From Cellvibrionaceae bacterium 1162T.S.0a.05 (lineage in GTDB: Bacteria; Pseudomonadota; Gammaproteobacteria; Pseudomonadales; Cellvibrionaceae), in contig LANB01000001.1 in NCBI GenBank assembly GCA_000964245.1, positions 3,289,501 through 3,353,500 of the forward strand: a DNA stretch of 64,000 nt. The letters are read 5' to 3'. The stretch's first letter is position 1. Every line of letters starts with the position of its first letter. The translations under genes were made by a program, and so were the position numbers. Below are positions 1-9,539 of this stretch, piece by piece. The notes below the pieces were generated by a model. The model worked only from the letters and a program-made list of their open reading frames with translations, searched no databases and was not told where the DNA came from.

Positions 1-1
1 G

Positions 2-970
2 CCGGATGTCGGAAAAAATGTCGACGTATTAAAAGATGCTTTCGATATTAATGAATTGAAAAAGCTGGATGCGATTGTGACGTGTCAAGGCGGTGATTAC
101 ACGGCTGAGGTGCATGGCAAGTTGCGTGAGAGTGGTTGGCAGGGGTACTGGATTGATGCGGCATCGAAGTTGCGTATGGCGAATAATGCGGTAATTATTC
201 TTGATCCGGTAAACGAAAATGTTATCCGCTCAAGCCTGGAGAAAGGCGTTAAGGATTTTATTGGCGGGAACTGTACGGTCAGTTTGATGCTGATGGCGAT
301 CGGCGGTTTGTTTCGTGAAGGTTTGGTCGAGTGGGTGTCGGCCATGACGTATCAGGCGGCGAGTGGTGCGGGTGCGCAGAATATGCGTGAGCTTATCACG
401 CAAATGGGTGAGGTTCGCGATGCGGTCGCGCCTGAGTTAGCCGACCCGGCTTCGGCGATTCTCGATATTGATCGCAAGGTTGTTGATGTTATGCGCAACG
501 GGTTGAGCATTGATCGCTTTGGTGCGCCTTTGGCGGGGAGTTTGTTGCCGTATATTGATAGTCAGTTGGAAAACCGGCAGAGCCGCGAGGAATGGAAAGG
601 CGGAGCCGAAACCAACAAGATTTTGGGTTATGCACCGAATACTGTGCCGGTTGATGGGATATGTGTCCGTGTGGGCGCGATGCGTTGCCACAGTCAGGCA
701 TTGACGATAAAGCTGAAGCAGGATTTACCACTCGATGTGATTGAAGAGAAAATTGCCAAAGCCAATGACTGGGTAAAAGTGATACCCAACGAGCGTGACG
801 CGAGTATTCAAGAGTTGACGCCCACCAAAGTCACCGGCACTTTGAGTGTTCCTGTGGGTCGGTTGCGCAAAATGCATATGGGGCCGGAGTATCTCAGCGC
901 CTTTACCGTTGGAGACCAACTTCTTTGGGGTGCAGCGGAACCGCTTCGCAGAATGTTGAAATTGCTTTAA
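2..970 (+). CDS. asd: Aspartate-semialdehyde dehydrogenase (5' truncated by window edge)
   Basis: Catalyses NADPH-dependent reduction of aspartyl-4-phosphate to aspartate semialdehyde in the lysine/threonine/methionine pathway; cytosolic. The reading frame is open back to base 2, and the residues before the first TTG ([16 protein letters not shown]) already match the family, so the true start lies outside the window and roughly 50 N-terminal residues are missing. Visible landmarks are [15 protein letters not shown], the active-site cysteine in [10 protein letters not shown] (codon 91 of this fragment) and the substrate-binding [17 protein letters not shown] with its conserved His. Followed by a hairpin and then fimV, the order seen in Pseudomonas. 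Codon use looks ordinary. Identification is firm. Confidence 0.96.
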   Translation, partial: PDVGKNVDVLKDAFDINELKKLDAIVTCQGGDYTAEVHGKLRESGWQGYWIDAASKLRMANNAVIILDPVNENVIRSSLEKGVKDFIGGNCTVSLMLMAIGGLFREGLVEWVSAMTYQAASGAGAQNMRELITQMGEVRDAVAPELADPASAILDIDRKVVDVMRNGLSIDRFGAPLAGSLLPYIDSQLENRQSREEWKGGAETNKILGYAPNTVPVDGICVRVGAMRCHSQALTIKLKQDLPLDVIEEKIAKANDWVKVIPNERDASIQELTPTKVTGTLSVPVGRLRKMHMGPEYLSAFTVGDQLLWGAAEPLRRMLKLL

Positions 971-980
971 CCCTTCATTT

Positions 981-1007
981 GTCCCGCTCCGCAAACCGGA
1001 GCGGGAC
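981..1007 (+). terminator. Hairpin downstream of asd
   Basis: Perfect 11-bp inverted repeat (GTCCCGCTCCG / CGGAGCGGGAC) with a 5-nt loop, 10 nt after the asd stop. There is no clear T-tract after it (CGTCTATAG follows), so it may be a weak terminator or an RNA 3'-end stabiliser. Confidence 0.55.
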
Positions 1008-1390
1008 CGTCTATAGTTAGGGCTGGAACCTGTATTTTCAGCTTTTACCCTTCCCAAAGCGCTGTGATTGCTTAAAAAACAGGCGATTGCAGCAATTATT
1101 TTGTGAAAAACTTGCATAAATCGCCCTAAATCCGGGATGATTGGCGAGCGCGTAAGTTGAAAAAATGCTATTTATAATGAATACTTACGACCAATACTGA
1201 AAGATTATTCTAGGTTTTGACGCTATCTTGCGCTTATGAATGGGATTTTCACCCTCTGGCCAGACAATAAAAGGCAATATAGGCGGCAAACCGACAATGA
1301 GAAACATGCAAAAACGCATGTTGAAAATGCGAAAAATTAAGGCTTAAACCTTAGTTAATAGTTAAAAGATAAGTAACAAGGGATCTCCTC
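1008..1390 (+). promoter_or_regulatory. Long fimV leader / promoter region
   Basis: 383 bp without a supportable gene between the asd hairpin and fimV. It becomes AT-rich towards fimV. It holds a hairpin at 1303-1322 (AACATGC / GCATGTT, 6-nt loop) and a small palindrome at 1338-1353 (TAAGG-CTTAAA-CCTTA). I see no convincing -35/-10 pair. The length suggests an untranslated leader carrying the fimV promoter. Confidence 0.4.
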
Positions 1391-4300
1391 ATGGGGCAGC
1401 GAATACTCGTACTCATCTCTACCCTGGCAGCGCTTTTCGCGACGCCGCTCGTTTATGCATTGGGCCTCGGCGAGATCAATCTGCAATCAGCCTTGAACCA
1501 GCCGCTTAAGGCAGAAATTAAACTCCTTCAGGTGAGAGACCTTGAGCGTTCTGAAATCCTTGTCGGTTTGGGAACGCCGGAGGATTTTGAGCGTATTGGC
1601 ATTGATCGCCCTTACTTTCTCACTGATTTGCGCTTTGAGGTCGACCTGGATGCACCCGGTGGTGCCGTAATCCGGGTGAATTCTCGTAAGCCCGTTCGCG
1701 AGCCTTATTTGAATTTTATAATTCAGGCGCAATGGCCCAGCGGTAAATTATTACGCGAATACACCTTATTGCTGGATTTGCCCGTTTTCTCGGAGTCGCA
1801 AGCACAGGGCGTTCAAACTACCAGTAGTTTCTCTGGAGCGCCGACTACCCAGCAACCCAGCTATCAAGCTCCCACGCCCAGCAGTCAAGCTAACCAGCCC
1901 TCCAGTACTTACAATCCGCGCTCCAGTTATGCACCCGAAGGATCGTTCAACCAGCAAAGACCCTCAGGCACTCAGCGCAGTTCAGCACCACCTCGATTAG
2001 CTGGTGCAGACGAATATTCGGTCGCAGCAGGCGATACACTCTGGGAAATCTCCTCGGCCGTGCGTCCAGATCGAGGAGTCAGTATTCAACAAACCATGTT
2101 GGCGATTCAGCGTCTCAACCCGGATGCCTTTATTAACAACAACATTAACCTGTTGAAAAAAGGCCAAATTCTCCGTATTCCAGACAGAGAAGATATTCTT
2201 TCTACAACTCAACAGGCTGCTGTGCGTGAAGTCGCGGTGCAGAATAGTGAGTGGTCAGGCGCTTCCTATGATTATGGTTCCAGTGGCGTACAGCTGGAAG
2301 GTTCCAGTTCCTATAGCACGCGCGAGTCGAGTTCAACTCGCCGTGAGGGCCGTTTGAGTCTCGCCTCGCCAGAGGATGCGGAAAATGCTTACGAAGGTCG
2401 CGGCAGCGGCAGTGGTGAAAGCTCGCAAGCTGCGCTTGAGAATGAGCTGGCTATTACGCTGGAGCAATTGGATAAAACTGAGCGTGAAAATTCGGAATTA
2501 CGCAGCAAGATTGCCTCTCTGGAAGAGCAAATCGAAACGGCGGAAAAGCTGGTTGAAATAACCAGTGAAGATTTACGTGCTGCCGAACTGTCGGCGCAGA
2601 AAACCGAGGAGCAGCGTGAAGCTGCAGAGCAAGAGGCGGCAAGTATCGCCGATGAGGGAAGCTCTGAAACATCTTTAAACGAAGAAATTTCCGATACCTC
2701 TAGCGATAGTCAGCCAGCCGACGAAAAGCAAGTGGCGGCTGAGCAGAAACCTGAAGAGAGAAAACCCCCGGTTCGCCAGCCCGTGCAACCCGTTTACGAA
2801 AAAACCATCGTCGATCACATTATGGATAACATTATCTATATCGGTGTCGGCGTCCTGGCTCTCATCGTTCTTGGGGCCTTCTTCTTCCTGAGAAGCCGTG
2901 CAAACGATGGTTTTGATGACGAAGACTTTATGAGTGAAGCGTCTTTCGACGAGCCACAATCTGAATTTGATGTTGAGCAAGCGCTTGCGGAAGAAGAGAG
3001 TCTCGATCTCTTTGAAGAGGAAGAAACTCCGGATGAACCCGTTGAGGAAGAGCGCATTTCGGAAGCGCAAACCGAAGATGTGGTCGCAGAAGCGGATATA
3101 TACATTGCATACGGTAAATATGATCAGGCAGAAGAAATTCTACTGAAATCTCTCGAGCAAGACCCTGACAATAAGGATGCGCGCTTAAAACTGGTTGAAG
3201 TTTATGCGAGTCAGCAAAATGGCGATAAATTCGACCACCATTTCGCCATTCTGCATCAACTGGGCGACAACGAAGTTATCTCGCGTGCGGAACAGTTGCG
3301 TTCAGGTATAGAAGGGCTGGATGTATTCGACCCCAGTGCGGCACCGGCAATTGAAAATGAAACAACAATGGTTCGTGAGGTCGCGGAAGAGGCCAGTAGC
3401 GATGACGGCGCTCTCGACTTTTCGCTCGATGTAGAAGATACCGCCTCAGATGAGCTCAGCCTTGACCTCGACAGCGGCAGTGATAGCGACGATTTCAGCC
3501 TGGATCTCGATAGTGATGGTGGCGGCCTCGAGGACGAGCCCGGTCTTGACCTCGATCTGGACAGTGATAATGACGATTTCAGTCTGGATGTTGACAGCGA
3601 GGGCAGCGCGGACGATCTGGATTTTGATCTGGGTGATCTTGATGTCGATTTGGATGCTGACACGACTGCGAACGAAAGCAGTACAGACAGTGATGACGAA
3701 TTCAGTCTGGATCTCGACAGCGATTCAGGTGATGTCGGCGATCTGGAATTCGATCTTGGTGGCGACCTCGATGGCGAGCTTGATACGTCGGACGATGATC
3801 TCGCTATTGATCTGGACAGCGGCGAAGAAGGTGGTGACGATTTTGGCGATCTTGACCTCGATCTGGACGGTGAGTTGGAACTCGGTGGTCTCGAAGAGAG
3901 CGCTGTTGAGGACGACAACACCCTGATTGAGGATAACCTCGAAGAAGATATTGAACCGATCGATTTCGATCTCAGCGCACAGGATACTGAAGTCGGCTCG
4001 ACACCGGATGTGTCTGACGATGACCTCGGCGATCTGGAATTCGAATTGGATGCTGATGCAGATCTGGATGGTGAGCTTGAACTGGATCTTGATGAAGGCA
4101 CTGCAGAAGAAAGCGAGGATGATTTTGATCTTGAATTGTCCGATGAGTCCATCGAAGAATTTGACGATGTCCCTGACCTCAGTCTGGATGATGTTTCAGA
4201 TGATGCACTCGACCCTATCGTCGATCAGGGTTCAGAAGATCTGACTTTAATCAGTCCTGCGGTGACAGAAGAGGATATTGCTGCCAAGGATGATGATCTG

Positions 4301-4867
4301 GATCTTGAGGGTGATTTGGATCTGTCTGCGCTCGATAAGGAATTGGACGCACTCACAGGTGACAGCGGCGATTTGGAAGACCTGGAAGCTGGCATTTCAA
4401 GCGTGGATAGCCCAAGTGCGCCACCCGAGCCAATGGGATTGGAGCTTGAATTAGAACCTGAACCCGAGCCTGCGCCTCAACCGGAACCCGAGCCCCTGCA
4501 AATGGACGAACCCGTCATTGATTTTGATGGGCTTGAAGAACCCGATGACCAGGGTTCAGATGAAGAGACCGTGCTACGCGAAACGGACATGGGTGATGAC
4601 ACCATGTTTAACCAGGCAATGAGTGAAGTGCCCGAGTCAGATGTCGACTTTGACTTGCCCGAAATCGATCCGGAAGCCATAGATGACGATACCGATCTCG
4701 GCTTCCTTAGCGACAGCGACGAAACAGCAACCAAACTGGATCTGGCGCGCGCCTACATTGATATGGGTGATGCTGAAGGGGCCCGCGATATTATTGGTGA
4801 GATTATGAAGGAAGGTAATGACCAGCAGCGCGCTGAAGCGGAAGCGCTGATGAAAAAACTTTCCTGA
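1391..4867 (+). CDS. fimV: FimV-like polar hub protein with LysM and acidic repeat region
   Basis: Inner-membrane, peptidoglycan-binding polar organiser; in Pseudomonas FimV supports type IV pilus assembly and twitching. Domains in order: signal peptide (1-23); FimV N-terminal domain (about 24-135, begins LGLGEINLQSALNQPLKAEI); Pro/Ser/Gln-rich stretch; LysM (about 206-265, YSVAAGDTLWEIS ... GQILRIP); coiled coil (about 345-420); one membrane segment (about 480-500, IIYIGVGVLALIVLGAFFF); TPR-like segment (about 565-630, DIYIAYGKYDQAEEILLKSL); very acidic Asp/Leu/Ser repeat region (about 670-1060, recurring DLDLDS/FSLDLD units); and the FimV C-terminal motif (about 1110-1158, TKLDLARAYIDMGDAEGARD). 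All landmarks expected for FimV are present in one 1158-aa frame. The DNA of the acidic region is repetitive and creates a long serine-rich shadow frame on the other strand. Confidence 0.95.
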   Translation: MGQRILVLISTLAALFATPLVYALGLGEINLQSALNQPLKAEIKLLQVRDLERSEILVGLGTPEDFERIGIDRPYFLTDLRFEVDLDAPGGAVIRVNSRKPVREPYLNFIIQAQWPSGKLLREYTLLLDLPVFSESQAQGVQTTSSFSGAPTTQQPSYQAPTPSSQANQPSSTYNPRSSYAPEGSFNQQRPSGTQRSSAPPRLAGADEYSVAAGDTLWEISSAVRPDRGVSIQQTMLAIQRLNPDAFINNNINLLKKGQILRIPDREDILSTTQQAAVREVAVQNSEWSGASYDYGSSGVQLEGSSSYSTRESSSTRREGRLSLASPEDAENAYEGRGSGSGESSQAALENELAITLEQLDKTERENSELRSKIASLEEQIETAEKLVEITSEDLRAAELSAQKTEEQREAAEQEAASIADEGSSETSLNEEISDTSSDSQPADEKQVAAEQKPEERKPPVRQPVQPVYEKTIVDHIMDNIIYIGVGVLALIVLGAFFFLRSRANDGFDDEDFMSEASFDEPQSEFDVEQALAEEESLDLFEEEETPDEPVEEERISEAQTEDVVAEADIYIAYGKYDQAEEILLKSLEQDPDNKDARLKLVEVYASQQNGDKFDHHFAILHQLGDNEVISRAEQLRSGIEGLDVFDPSAAPAIENETTMVREVAEEASSDDGALDFSLDVEDTASDELSLDLDSGSDSDDFSLDLDSDGGGLEDEPGLDLDLDSDNDDFSLDVDSEGSADDLDFDLGDLDVDLDADTTANESSTDSDDEFSLDLDSDSGDVGDLEFDLGGDLDGELDTSDDDLAIDLDSGEEGGDDFGDLDLDLDGELELGGLEESAVEDDNTLIEDNLEEDIEPIDFDLSAQDTEVGSTPDVSDDDLGDLEFELDADADLDGELELDLDEGTAEESEDDFDLELSDESIEEFDDVPDLSLDDVSDDALDPIVDQGSEDLTLISPAVTEEDIAAKDDDLDLEGDLDLSALDKELDALTGDSGDLEDLEAGISSVDSPSAPPEPMGLELELEPEPEPAPQPEPEPLQMDEPVIDFDGLEEPDDQGSDEETVLRETDMGDDTMFNQAMSEVPESDVDFDLPEIDPEAIDDDTDLGFLSDSDETATKLDLARAYIDMGDAEGARDIIGEIMKEGNDQQRAEAEALMKKLS

Positions 4868-4888
4868 TCACTTCGATGTAAACACAAT

Positions 4889-4925
4889 AAGGTCTTGTCT
4901 GCGTGAGCGGCAAGGCCTTTTTTAT
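4889..4925 (+). terminator. Intrinsic terminator of fimV
   Basis: Inverted repeat AAGGTCTTG ... CAAGGCCTT with a loop of about 13 nt, followed by TTTTTTATT, 22 nt after the fimV stop. Typical Rho-independent terminator with one imperfect pair. Confidence 0.8.
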
Positions 4926-4976
4926 TGCAATTAATTAACGATGAACTACAGACGCAACTGTGAAATCAAGGCGGGT

Positions 4977-5792
4977 ATGGAATTTCCAGAGGGCATGCAA
5001 CGCATTGCCCTGGGGCTGGAATATAACGGCCACCATTTTCACGGCTTTCAGAAGCAAAAATCAGCTGTTGTTACGGTACAGGCTGCACTTGAGCAAGCCT
5101 TGAGTTCGGTCGCGAATGAGACAGTGACGCTGGTCTGCGCGGGGCGTACCGATGCCGGTGTCCACGCAACCAATCAGGTCATTCATTTCGATACCCTTGC
5201 GGACAGACCGGATACCGCCTGGCTGCACGGTGTAAATTCCCAGTTGCCGGAAGGCTTGCGGGTTCAGTGGGTGAAGCCAGTCGGCCCGCACTTCCATGCA
5301 CGCTTCAGCGCGCACGCGCGCAGCTATCGCTATCTGCTTTATTGTTCGCCCGTGCGCCCGGCCATTCTCAGTCAGCAACTGTCCTGGACCCAGTGGCAGC
5401 TGAATGCAGAGAGTATGCATGCTGCCGCCCAGTATTTGGTGGGTGAACAGGACTTCAGCAGTTTCCGTGCAGCCCAGTGCCAGGCGGCAAGTCCGATTAG
5501 AGAGGTCCAACATGCCTCAATCTTACGTAAAAGAGAATTGATTGTTTTTGAAGTAAGGGCCAACGCCTTTCTTTACCATATGGTGCGCAATATGGTGGGT
5601 GCCTTGATGGAAGTTGGCCGCGGCGCGCAGGAACCGTTGTGGATTAAAAGTGTGTTGGCACACAAGGATCGTAGCAAAGCGCCTGCGATGGCTGGTCCGC
5701 AAGGCCTGTATTTGGTGGATGTGGTTTACCCGGCGGAATTTGATCTGCCAAAGAATGAAAAAGGCCCACTTTTTCTGGAGAATGACCACTGA
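4977..5792 (+). CDS. truA: tRNA pseudouridine(38-40) synthase TruA
   Basis: Converts U38-U40 of the tRNA anticodon arm to pseudouridine. The catalytic aspartate is in CAGRTDAGVHA (Asp59 from this start); other family blocks are FHARFSAHARSYRYLL, DFSSFRAAQCQA and FLYHMVRNMVGALMEVG. I chose the ATG at 4977 because AAGGCGGG precedes it closely; the upstream in-frame ATG at 4941 has no ribosome binding site, and an ATG at 4995 is also possible. Length (about 271 aa) fits the family. It sits between fimV and trpF as in pseudomonads. Confidence 0.95.
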   Translation: MEFPEGMQRIALGLEYNGHHFHGFQKQKSAVVTVQAALEQALSSVANETVTLVCAGRTDAGVHATNQVIHFDTLADRPDTAWLHGVNSQLPEGLRVQWVKPVGPHFHARFSAHARSYRYLLYCSPVRPAILSQQLSWTQWQLNAESMHAAAQYLVGEQDFSSFRAAQCQAASPIREVQHASILRKRELIVFEVRANAFLYHMVRNMVGALMEVGRGAQEPLWIKSVLAHKDRSKAPAMAGPQGLYLVDVVYPAEFDLPKNEKGPLFLENDH

Positions 5793-5932
5793 TGGCCAGG
5801 TATTGCGGGCAGTTTAAGGTTTCTGCTGGCTTTTCAAAATGCACCAAATTTTGTGCCGCGGCCACATTCTGCTAATATCGCGGCCCTTATAAATCGACTT
5901 CGACAAACTTAAATTTAACAAGGTTTACAAGC

Positions 5933-6562
5933 ATGAATCAGGCACGCGTAAAAATCTGTGGCATTACGCGCGTGCAAGATGCCCTGGTCGCCAAAGAGGC
6001 GGGGGCTGACGCAATCGGTTTGGTGTTTTATCCGCCGAGTTCGCGTTATGTGGCTGATCCAGGCTTGGCAAAAGAGATTGCCCAGGCTGTTGGACCCTTT
6101 GTTAACGTGGTTGCTCTTTTTGTAAACGAAGAGCAGGCTCAAATAGAACAAGTTCTGAAGCAGGTTCCTGTTAACCTCATTCAATTTCACGGAGATGAAG
6201 CATGTCGCTTTTGCGAAAACTTCGCAGTGCCCTATATCAAAGCCTTGCGGGTAAAAGACGCGGACTCACTCAGTCACGGGTTGGAAAGTTTTCCGAGTGC
6301 AGCTGGAATTTTGTTAGATACCTATATAAAGGGCGTTCCTGGCGGCACTGGCGAAGCGTTTAATTGGCAACTTGTGCCTCACAACACGGCGCAACCCCTG
6401 GTGGTTGCCGGCGGTTTAAACCCGCAAAACGTTGCCGAGGCACTTACGCAAACCCAGGCTTACGGTGTCGATGTCAGTGGCGGTGTAGAAAGCGCGCCCG
6501 GTATTAAAGATGCCGAGAAAGTGAAAAAATTTATCGAAAACGCCCGATCTGTTAAAAACTAA
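5933..6562 (+). CDS. trpF: Phosphoribosylanthranilate isomerase
   Basis: Amadori isomerisation of phosphoribosylanthranilate to CdRP in tryptophan synthesis. A stand-alone TIM barrel of 209 aa, not fused to trpC. Catalytic Cys9 is in VKICGITR and Asp129 in ILLDTYIKG; phosphate-binding loops are PGGTGEAF and VVAGGLNPQNV; the C-terminal block is GVDVSGGVESAPGIKD. Followed 27 nt later by trpB, so it probably heads a trpFBA-accD-folC transcription unit. Confidence 0.97.
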   Translation: MNQARVKICGITRVQDALVAKEAGADAIGLVFYPPSSRYVADPGLAKEIAQAVGPFVNVVALFVNEEQAQIEQVLKQVPVNLIQFHGDEACRFCENFAVPYIKALRVKDADSLSHGLESFPSAAGILLDTYIKGVPGGTGEAFNWQLVPHNTAQPLVVAGGLNPQNVAEALTQTQAYGVDVSGGVESAPGIKDAEKVKKFIENARSVKN

Positions 6563-6589
6563 AGGCAGGGGCGTGATGAGGAAGATTCA

Positions 6590-7807
6590 GTGAACACGAA
6601 AAAAAATGTCGACTATGCGGCTGTGCCCGATGTGCGCGGCCACTTCGGTCCATACGGTGGCCGATTTGTATCAGAAACCTTGATGTATGCCCTGGATGAA
6701 TTGCAAAGCATCTATGAGCGCGTCAAGAATGATCCGGATTTTCAAAAAGAGTTTGATCAGGATCTCGCTCACTATGTTGGGCGGCCATCCCCCCTTTATT
6801 TTGCTGAGCGTTTAACGAAGAAAGTGGGCGGCGCCCAAATTTATCTTAAACGCGAAGACCTCAACCACACCGGTGCGCACAAAGTGAATAACACCATCGG
6901 ACAAGCTTTGCTCGCAAAATACACGGGCAAAAAGCGTGTTATCGCCGAAACCGGTGCAGGGCAACACGGCGTTGCCTCAGCCACCGTTGCCGCGCGCCTG
7001 GGTTTGGAGTGCGTGGTGTATATGGGGGCAGAAGATGTACAACGCCAGGCCCTCAATGTTTATCGAATGAAATTATTGGGTGCGACGGTGGTACCGGTTG
7101 AATCGGGTTCACGCACCTTAAAAGATGCAATGAACGAAGCCATGCGCGATTGGGTTACCAATGTCGATGATACGTTTTACATTATCGGTACAGTCGCGGG
7201 CCCGCACCCCTATCCACAACTGGTGCGCGATTTTCAATGCGTCATCGGTCGCGAAGCGCGCCAACAATGTCAGGACATGACCGGGCGTTTACCCGACGCG
7301 CTGGTGGCCTGTGTTGGTGGTGGGTCGAATGCGATTGGGCTTTTCCATCCTTTCTTGCAGGATGAAAGTGTTGCGATGTACGGTGTTGAAGCGGGCGGCT
7401 ACGGTGTGGAAACAGGCAAGCACGCAGCGCCCTTGAACGACGGCATTCCTGGCGTGCTTCACGGTAACCGCACCTATTTGATGGAAGATGAAAACGGTCA
7501 GATAATCGAAACACACTCTGTTTCTGCAGGCCTGGATTACCCGGGTGTCGGCCCTGAACACAGCTGGTTAAAAGATATCGGCCGCGTCAATTACGTTGCC
7601 ATCAACGATGATGAAGCGATGGATGCCTTCCGGAATCTCACGCGTGTTGAAGGCATTATGCCTGCGCTCGAATCCAGTCATGCGGTTGCCTATGCAGAAA
7701 AACTGGCGCGCGAGATGGATAAGGATGACATCATCGTTGTGAACCTCTCGGGCCGTGGCGATAAAGACATCCTGACGGTTGCAAAAATTGATGGCATTGA
7801 GGTGTAG
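6590..7807 (+). CDS. trpB: Tryptophan synthase beta chain
   Basis: PLP enzyme joining indole and serine to give tryptophan, in complex with TrpA. GTG start at 6590, preceded by GAGGAAG. The PLP lysine is Lys98 in [14 protein letters not shown]; the glycine-rich PLP-phosphate loop is [10 protein letters not shown]; the C-terminal [11 protein letters not shown] is typical. At 405 aa it has the normal length of the TrpB1 type. Separated from trpA by 2 nt, indicating translational coupling. Confidence 0.98.
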   Translation: MNTKKNVDYAAVPDVRGHFGPYGGRFVSETLMYALDELQSIYERVKNDPDFQKEFDQDLAHYVGRPSPLYFAERLTKKVGGAQIYLKREDLNHTGAHKVNNTIGQALLAKYTGKKRVIAETGAGQHGVASATVAARLGLECVVYMGAEDVQRQALNVYRMKLLGATVVPVESGSRTLKDAMNEAMRDWVTNVDDTFYIIGTVAGPHPYPQLVRDFQCVIGREARQQCQDMTGRLPDALVACVGGGSNAIGLFHPFLQDESVAMYGVEAGGYGVETGKHAAPLNDGIPGVLHGNRTYLMEDENGQIIETHSVSAGLDYPGVGPEHSWLKDIGRVNYVAINDDEAMDAFRNLTRVEGIMPALESSHAVAYAEKLAREMDKDDIIVVNLSGRGDKDILTVAKIDGIEV

Positions 7808-7809
7808 TC

Positions 7810-8631
7810 ATGAGTCAGGAAAATAGAATTAGTACCCGTTTGGCTGCGCTGAAAGCCGCCAATAAAAAAGCCCTGGTGTCATACATTGTTGTCGGCGATC
7901 CCCGGCCCGAAGTGAGCCTGGCTGCCATGCATACACTGGTCGAAAACGGCACCGATATTATTGAACTGGGAATTCCCTTTTCTGATCCGATGGCGGAGGG
8001 CCCGGTAATTCAGAAAGGTCACGAACGTGCTTTGTCCCACAATGTCAGTTTGCGTTCAACACTGGCAACAGTGGTTGAATTCCGTAAACAAGACAATGAA
8101 ACGCCCATCGTTGTGATGGGCTATACCAACCCGATTGAGCGTATGGGTTACAGTGATTTTGCAAAAACCGCATCGGCGGCTGGCGTAGACGGCGTGATTA
8201 CTGTGGATCTACCGCCAGAGGAATTGGAAAATTTCAATGCTGAGCTGAAAGCTAACAACATGCACAATATCTTTCTGTTGGCACCCACCAGTTCCAATGC
8301 CCGTATTGAAAAAATCTGCGCAGTGGCCAGCGGCTTTTTGTACTATGTTTCACTGAAGGGCGTCACCGGAGCAGGCCACCTTGATGTGGATTCGGTCAAG
8401 GAGAAAGTTGCAGAAATTCGGCAACATTCAGCATTGCCGGTACTCGTCGGCTTTGGTATTAAAAATGCCGAAACGGCGCGCGCTGTGGGTGAACTGGCGG
8501 AAGGTGTTGTGGTCGGAAGTGTATTGGTGAGCGCCATGGGAGAACACGCTGACGCAACAACCGAAGTCATTTGCGAACAAATAAAAAACCACGTCGCTTC
8601 AATACGCAGCGGTCTGGATTCCATCGAATAA
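7810..8631 (+). CDS. trpA: Tryptophan synthase alpha chain
   Basis: Cleaves indole-3-glycerol phosphate and passes indole to TrpB. TIM barrel of 273 aa. The general base Glu52 is in DIIELGIPFSDP. The second acidic catalytic position, Asp60 in the E. coli protein, reads Glu63 here (SDPMAEGPVIQ). Phosphate-binding blocks are VSLKGVTGAG and GFGIKNAETA. Everything else is canonical, so I call it functional; the Asp-to-Glu change may be a lineage variant. Confidence 0.97.
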   Translation: MSQENRISTRLAALKAANKKALVSYIVVGDPRPEVSLAAMHTLVENGTDIIELGIPFSDPMAEGPVIQKGHERALSHNVSLRSTLATVVEFRKQDNETPIVVMGYTNPIERMGYSDFAKTASAAGVDGVITVDLPPEELENFNAELKANNMHNIFLLAPTSSNARIEKICAVASGFLYYVSLKGVTGAGHLDVDSVKEKVAEIRQHSALPVLVGFGIKNAETARAVGELAEGVVVGSVLVSAMGEHADATTEVICEQIKNHVASIRSGLDSIE

Positions 8632-8648
8632 CAAGCAGTTAATACAAG

Positions 8649-8660
8649 CGCTTATAAGCG
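8649..8660. promoter_or_regulatory. 12-bp palindrome upstream of accD
   Basis: Perfect palindrome CGCTTATAAGCG lying 12 nt before the accD ATG, just ahead of the AAGAGAAA ribosome binding region. It could be an operator or chance; no regulator gene is nearby. Confidence 0.2.
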
Positions 8661-8672
8661 AAGAGAAATGGC

Positions 8673-9539
8673 ATGAGTTGGTTAGATAAAATTGTACCCG
8701 GTGCAGTGCGCTCGGAAGGCAAAAAGAGTTCAAGTAAAGTGCCTGAAGGTTTATGGAAGAAGTGCTCAAAATGTGCGGCAGTGCTATATCGCCCTGAACT
8801 GGAAAAAAACCTCGATGTGTGTCCCAAGTGTGATCACCACATGCGTATTGGTGCGCGTCGTCGCCTCGATATTTTCCTCGATGAAGAGGGCAGGGAAGAA
8901 CTGGCGACCGATGTTGAACCCATCGACCGTTTGCGCTTTAAAGATATCAAAAAATATAAAGACCGCTTGAGCAGTGCACAAAAGGAAACCGGCGAGAAAG
9001 ACGCGCTGGTTGCCATGAAAGGCACACTCAAGGATATGCCTGTGGTTGTTAGTGCGTTCGAATTTGCTTTCCACGGTGGCTCCATGGGTTACGCAGTGGG
9101 TGAGAAGTTTACCCGCGCGGCCAAAGTGGCGCTGGAAGAGCGTATTCCCTATGTTTGTTTTTCTGCAACCGGGGGTGCCCGCATGCAGGAAGCCTTGATC
9201 TCGCTGATGCAAATGGCAAAAACATCAGCCATTCTGGAGCGTATGAAGCAGGAAAGTGTGCCCTACATTTCAATCATGACAGACCCGGTTTACGGCGGTG
9301 TTTCAGCGAGTCTGGCATTGCTGGGGGATATCAACGCGGCAGAGCCTGGCGCACGTGCAGGTTTTGCAGGGCCCGCAATTATCGAACAAACCATTCGCCA
9401 AAAATTGCCTAAAGGTTTCCAGCGTAGCGAGTTCCTGTTGGAACATGGCGCCATCGACATGATTATTCATCGTTCGCACATGCGTGATCGTGTGGCCTCC
9501 ATTCTTGCAAAATTGACAGGTCAACCTGCTCCCCAGTGA
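8673..9539 (+). CDS. accD: Acetyl-CoA carboxylase carboxyltransferase subunit beta
   Basis: Beta half of the carboxyltransferase that makes malonyl-CoA with AccA. The N-terminal zinc ribbon uses Cys31, Cys34, Cys50 and Cys53 (CSKC ... CPKC). The crotonase-like core contains [21 protein letters not shown] and [18 protein letters not shown]. 288 aa, normal for the family. Its stop overlaps the folC GTG start by 4 nt (GTGA). Confidence 0.98.
   Translation: MSWLDKIVPGAVRSEGKKSSSKVPEGLWKKCSKCAAVLYRPELEKNLDVCPKCDHHMRIGARRRLDIFLDEEGREELATDVEPIDRLRFKDIKKYKDRLSSAQKETGEKDALVAMKGTLKDMPVVVSAFEFAFHGGSMGYAVGEKFTRAAKVALEERIPYVCFSATGGARMQEALISLMQMAKTSAILERMKQESVPYISIMTDPVYGGVSASLALLGDINAAEPGARAGFAGPAIIEQTIRQKLPKGFQRSEFLLEHGAIDMIIHRSHMRDRVASILAKLTGQPAPQ

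Noticed and set aside
3256-4152. 298-aa serine-rich open frame on the - strand inside fimV
   Set aside because: Mirror image of the acidic Asp/Leu/Ser repeat coding; low complexity, no start context, and fimV is unquestionable here.
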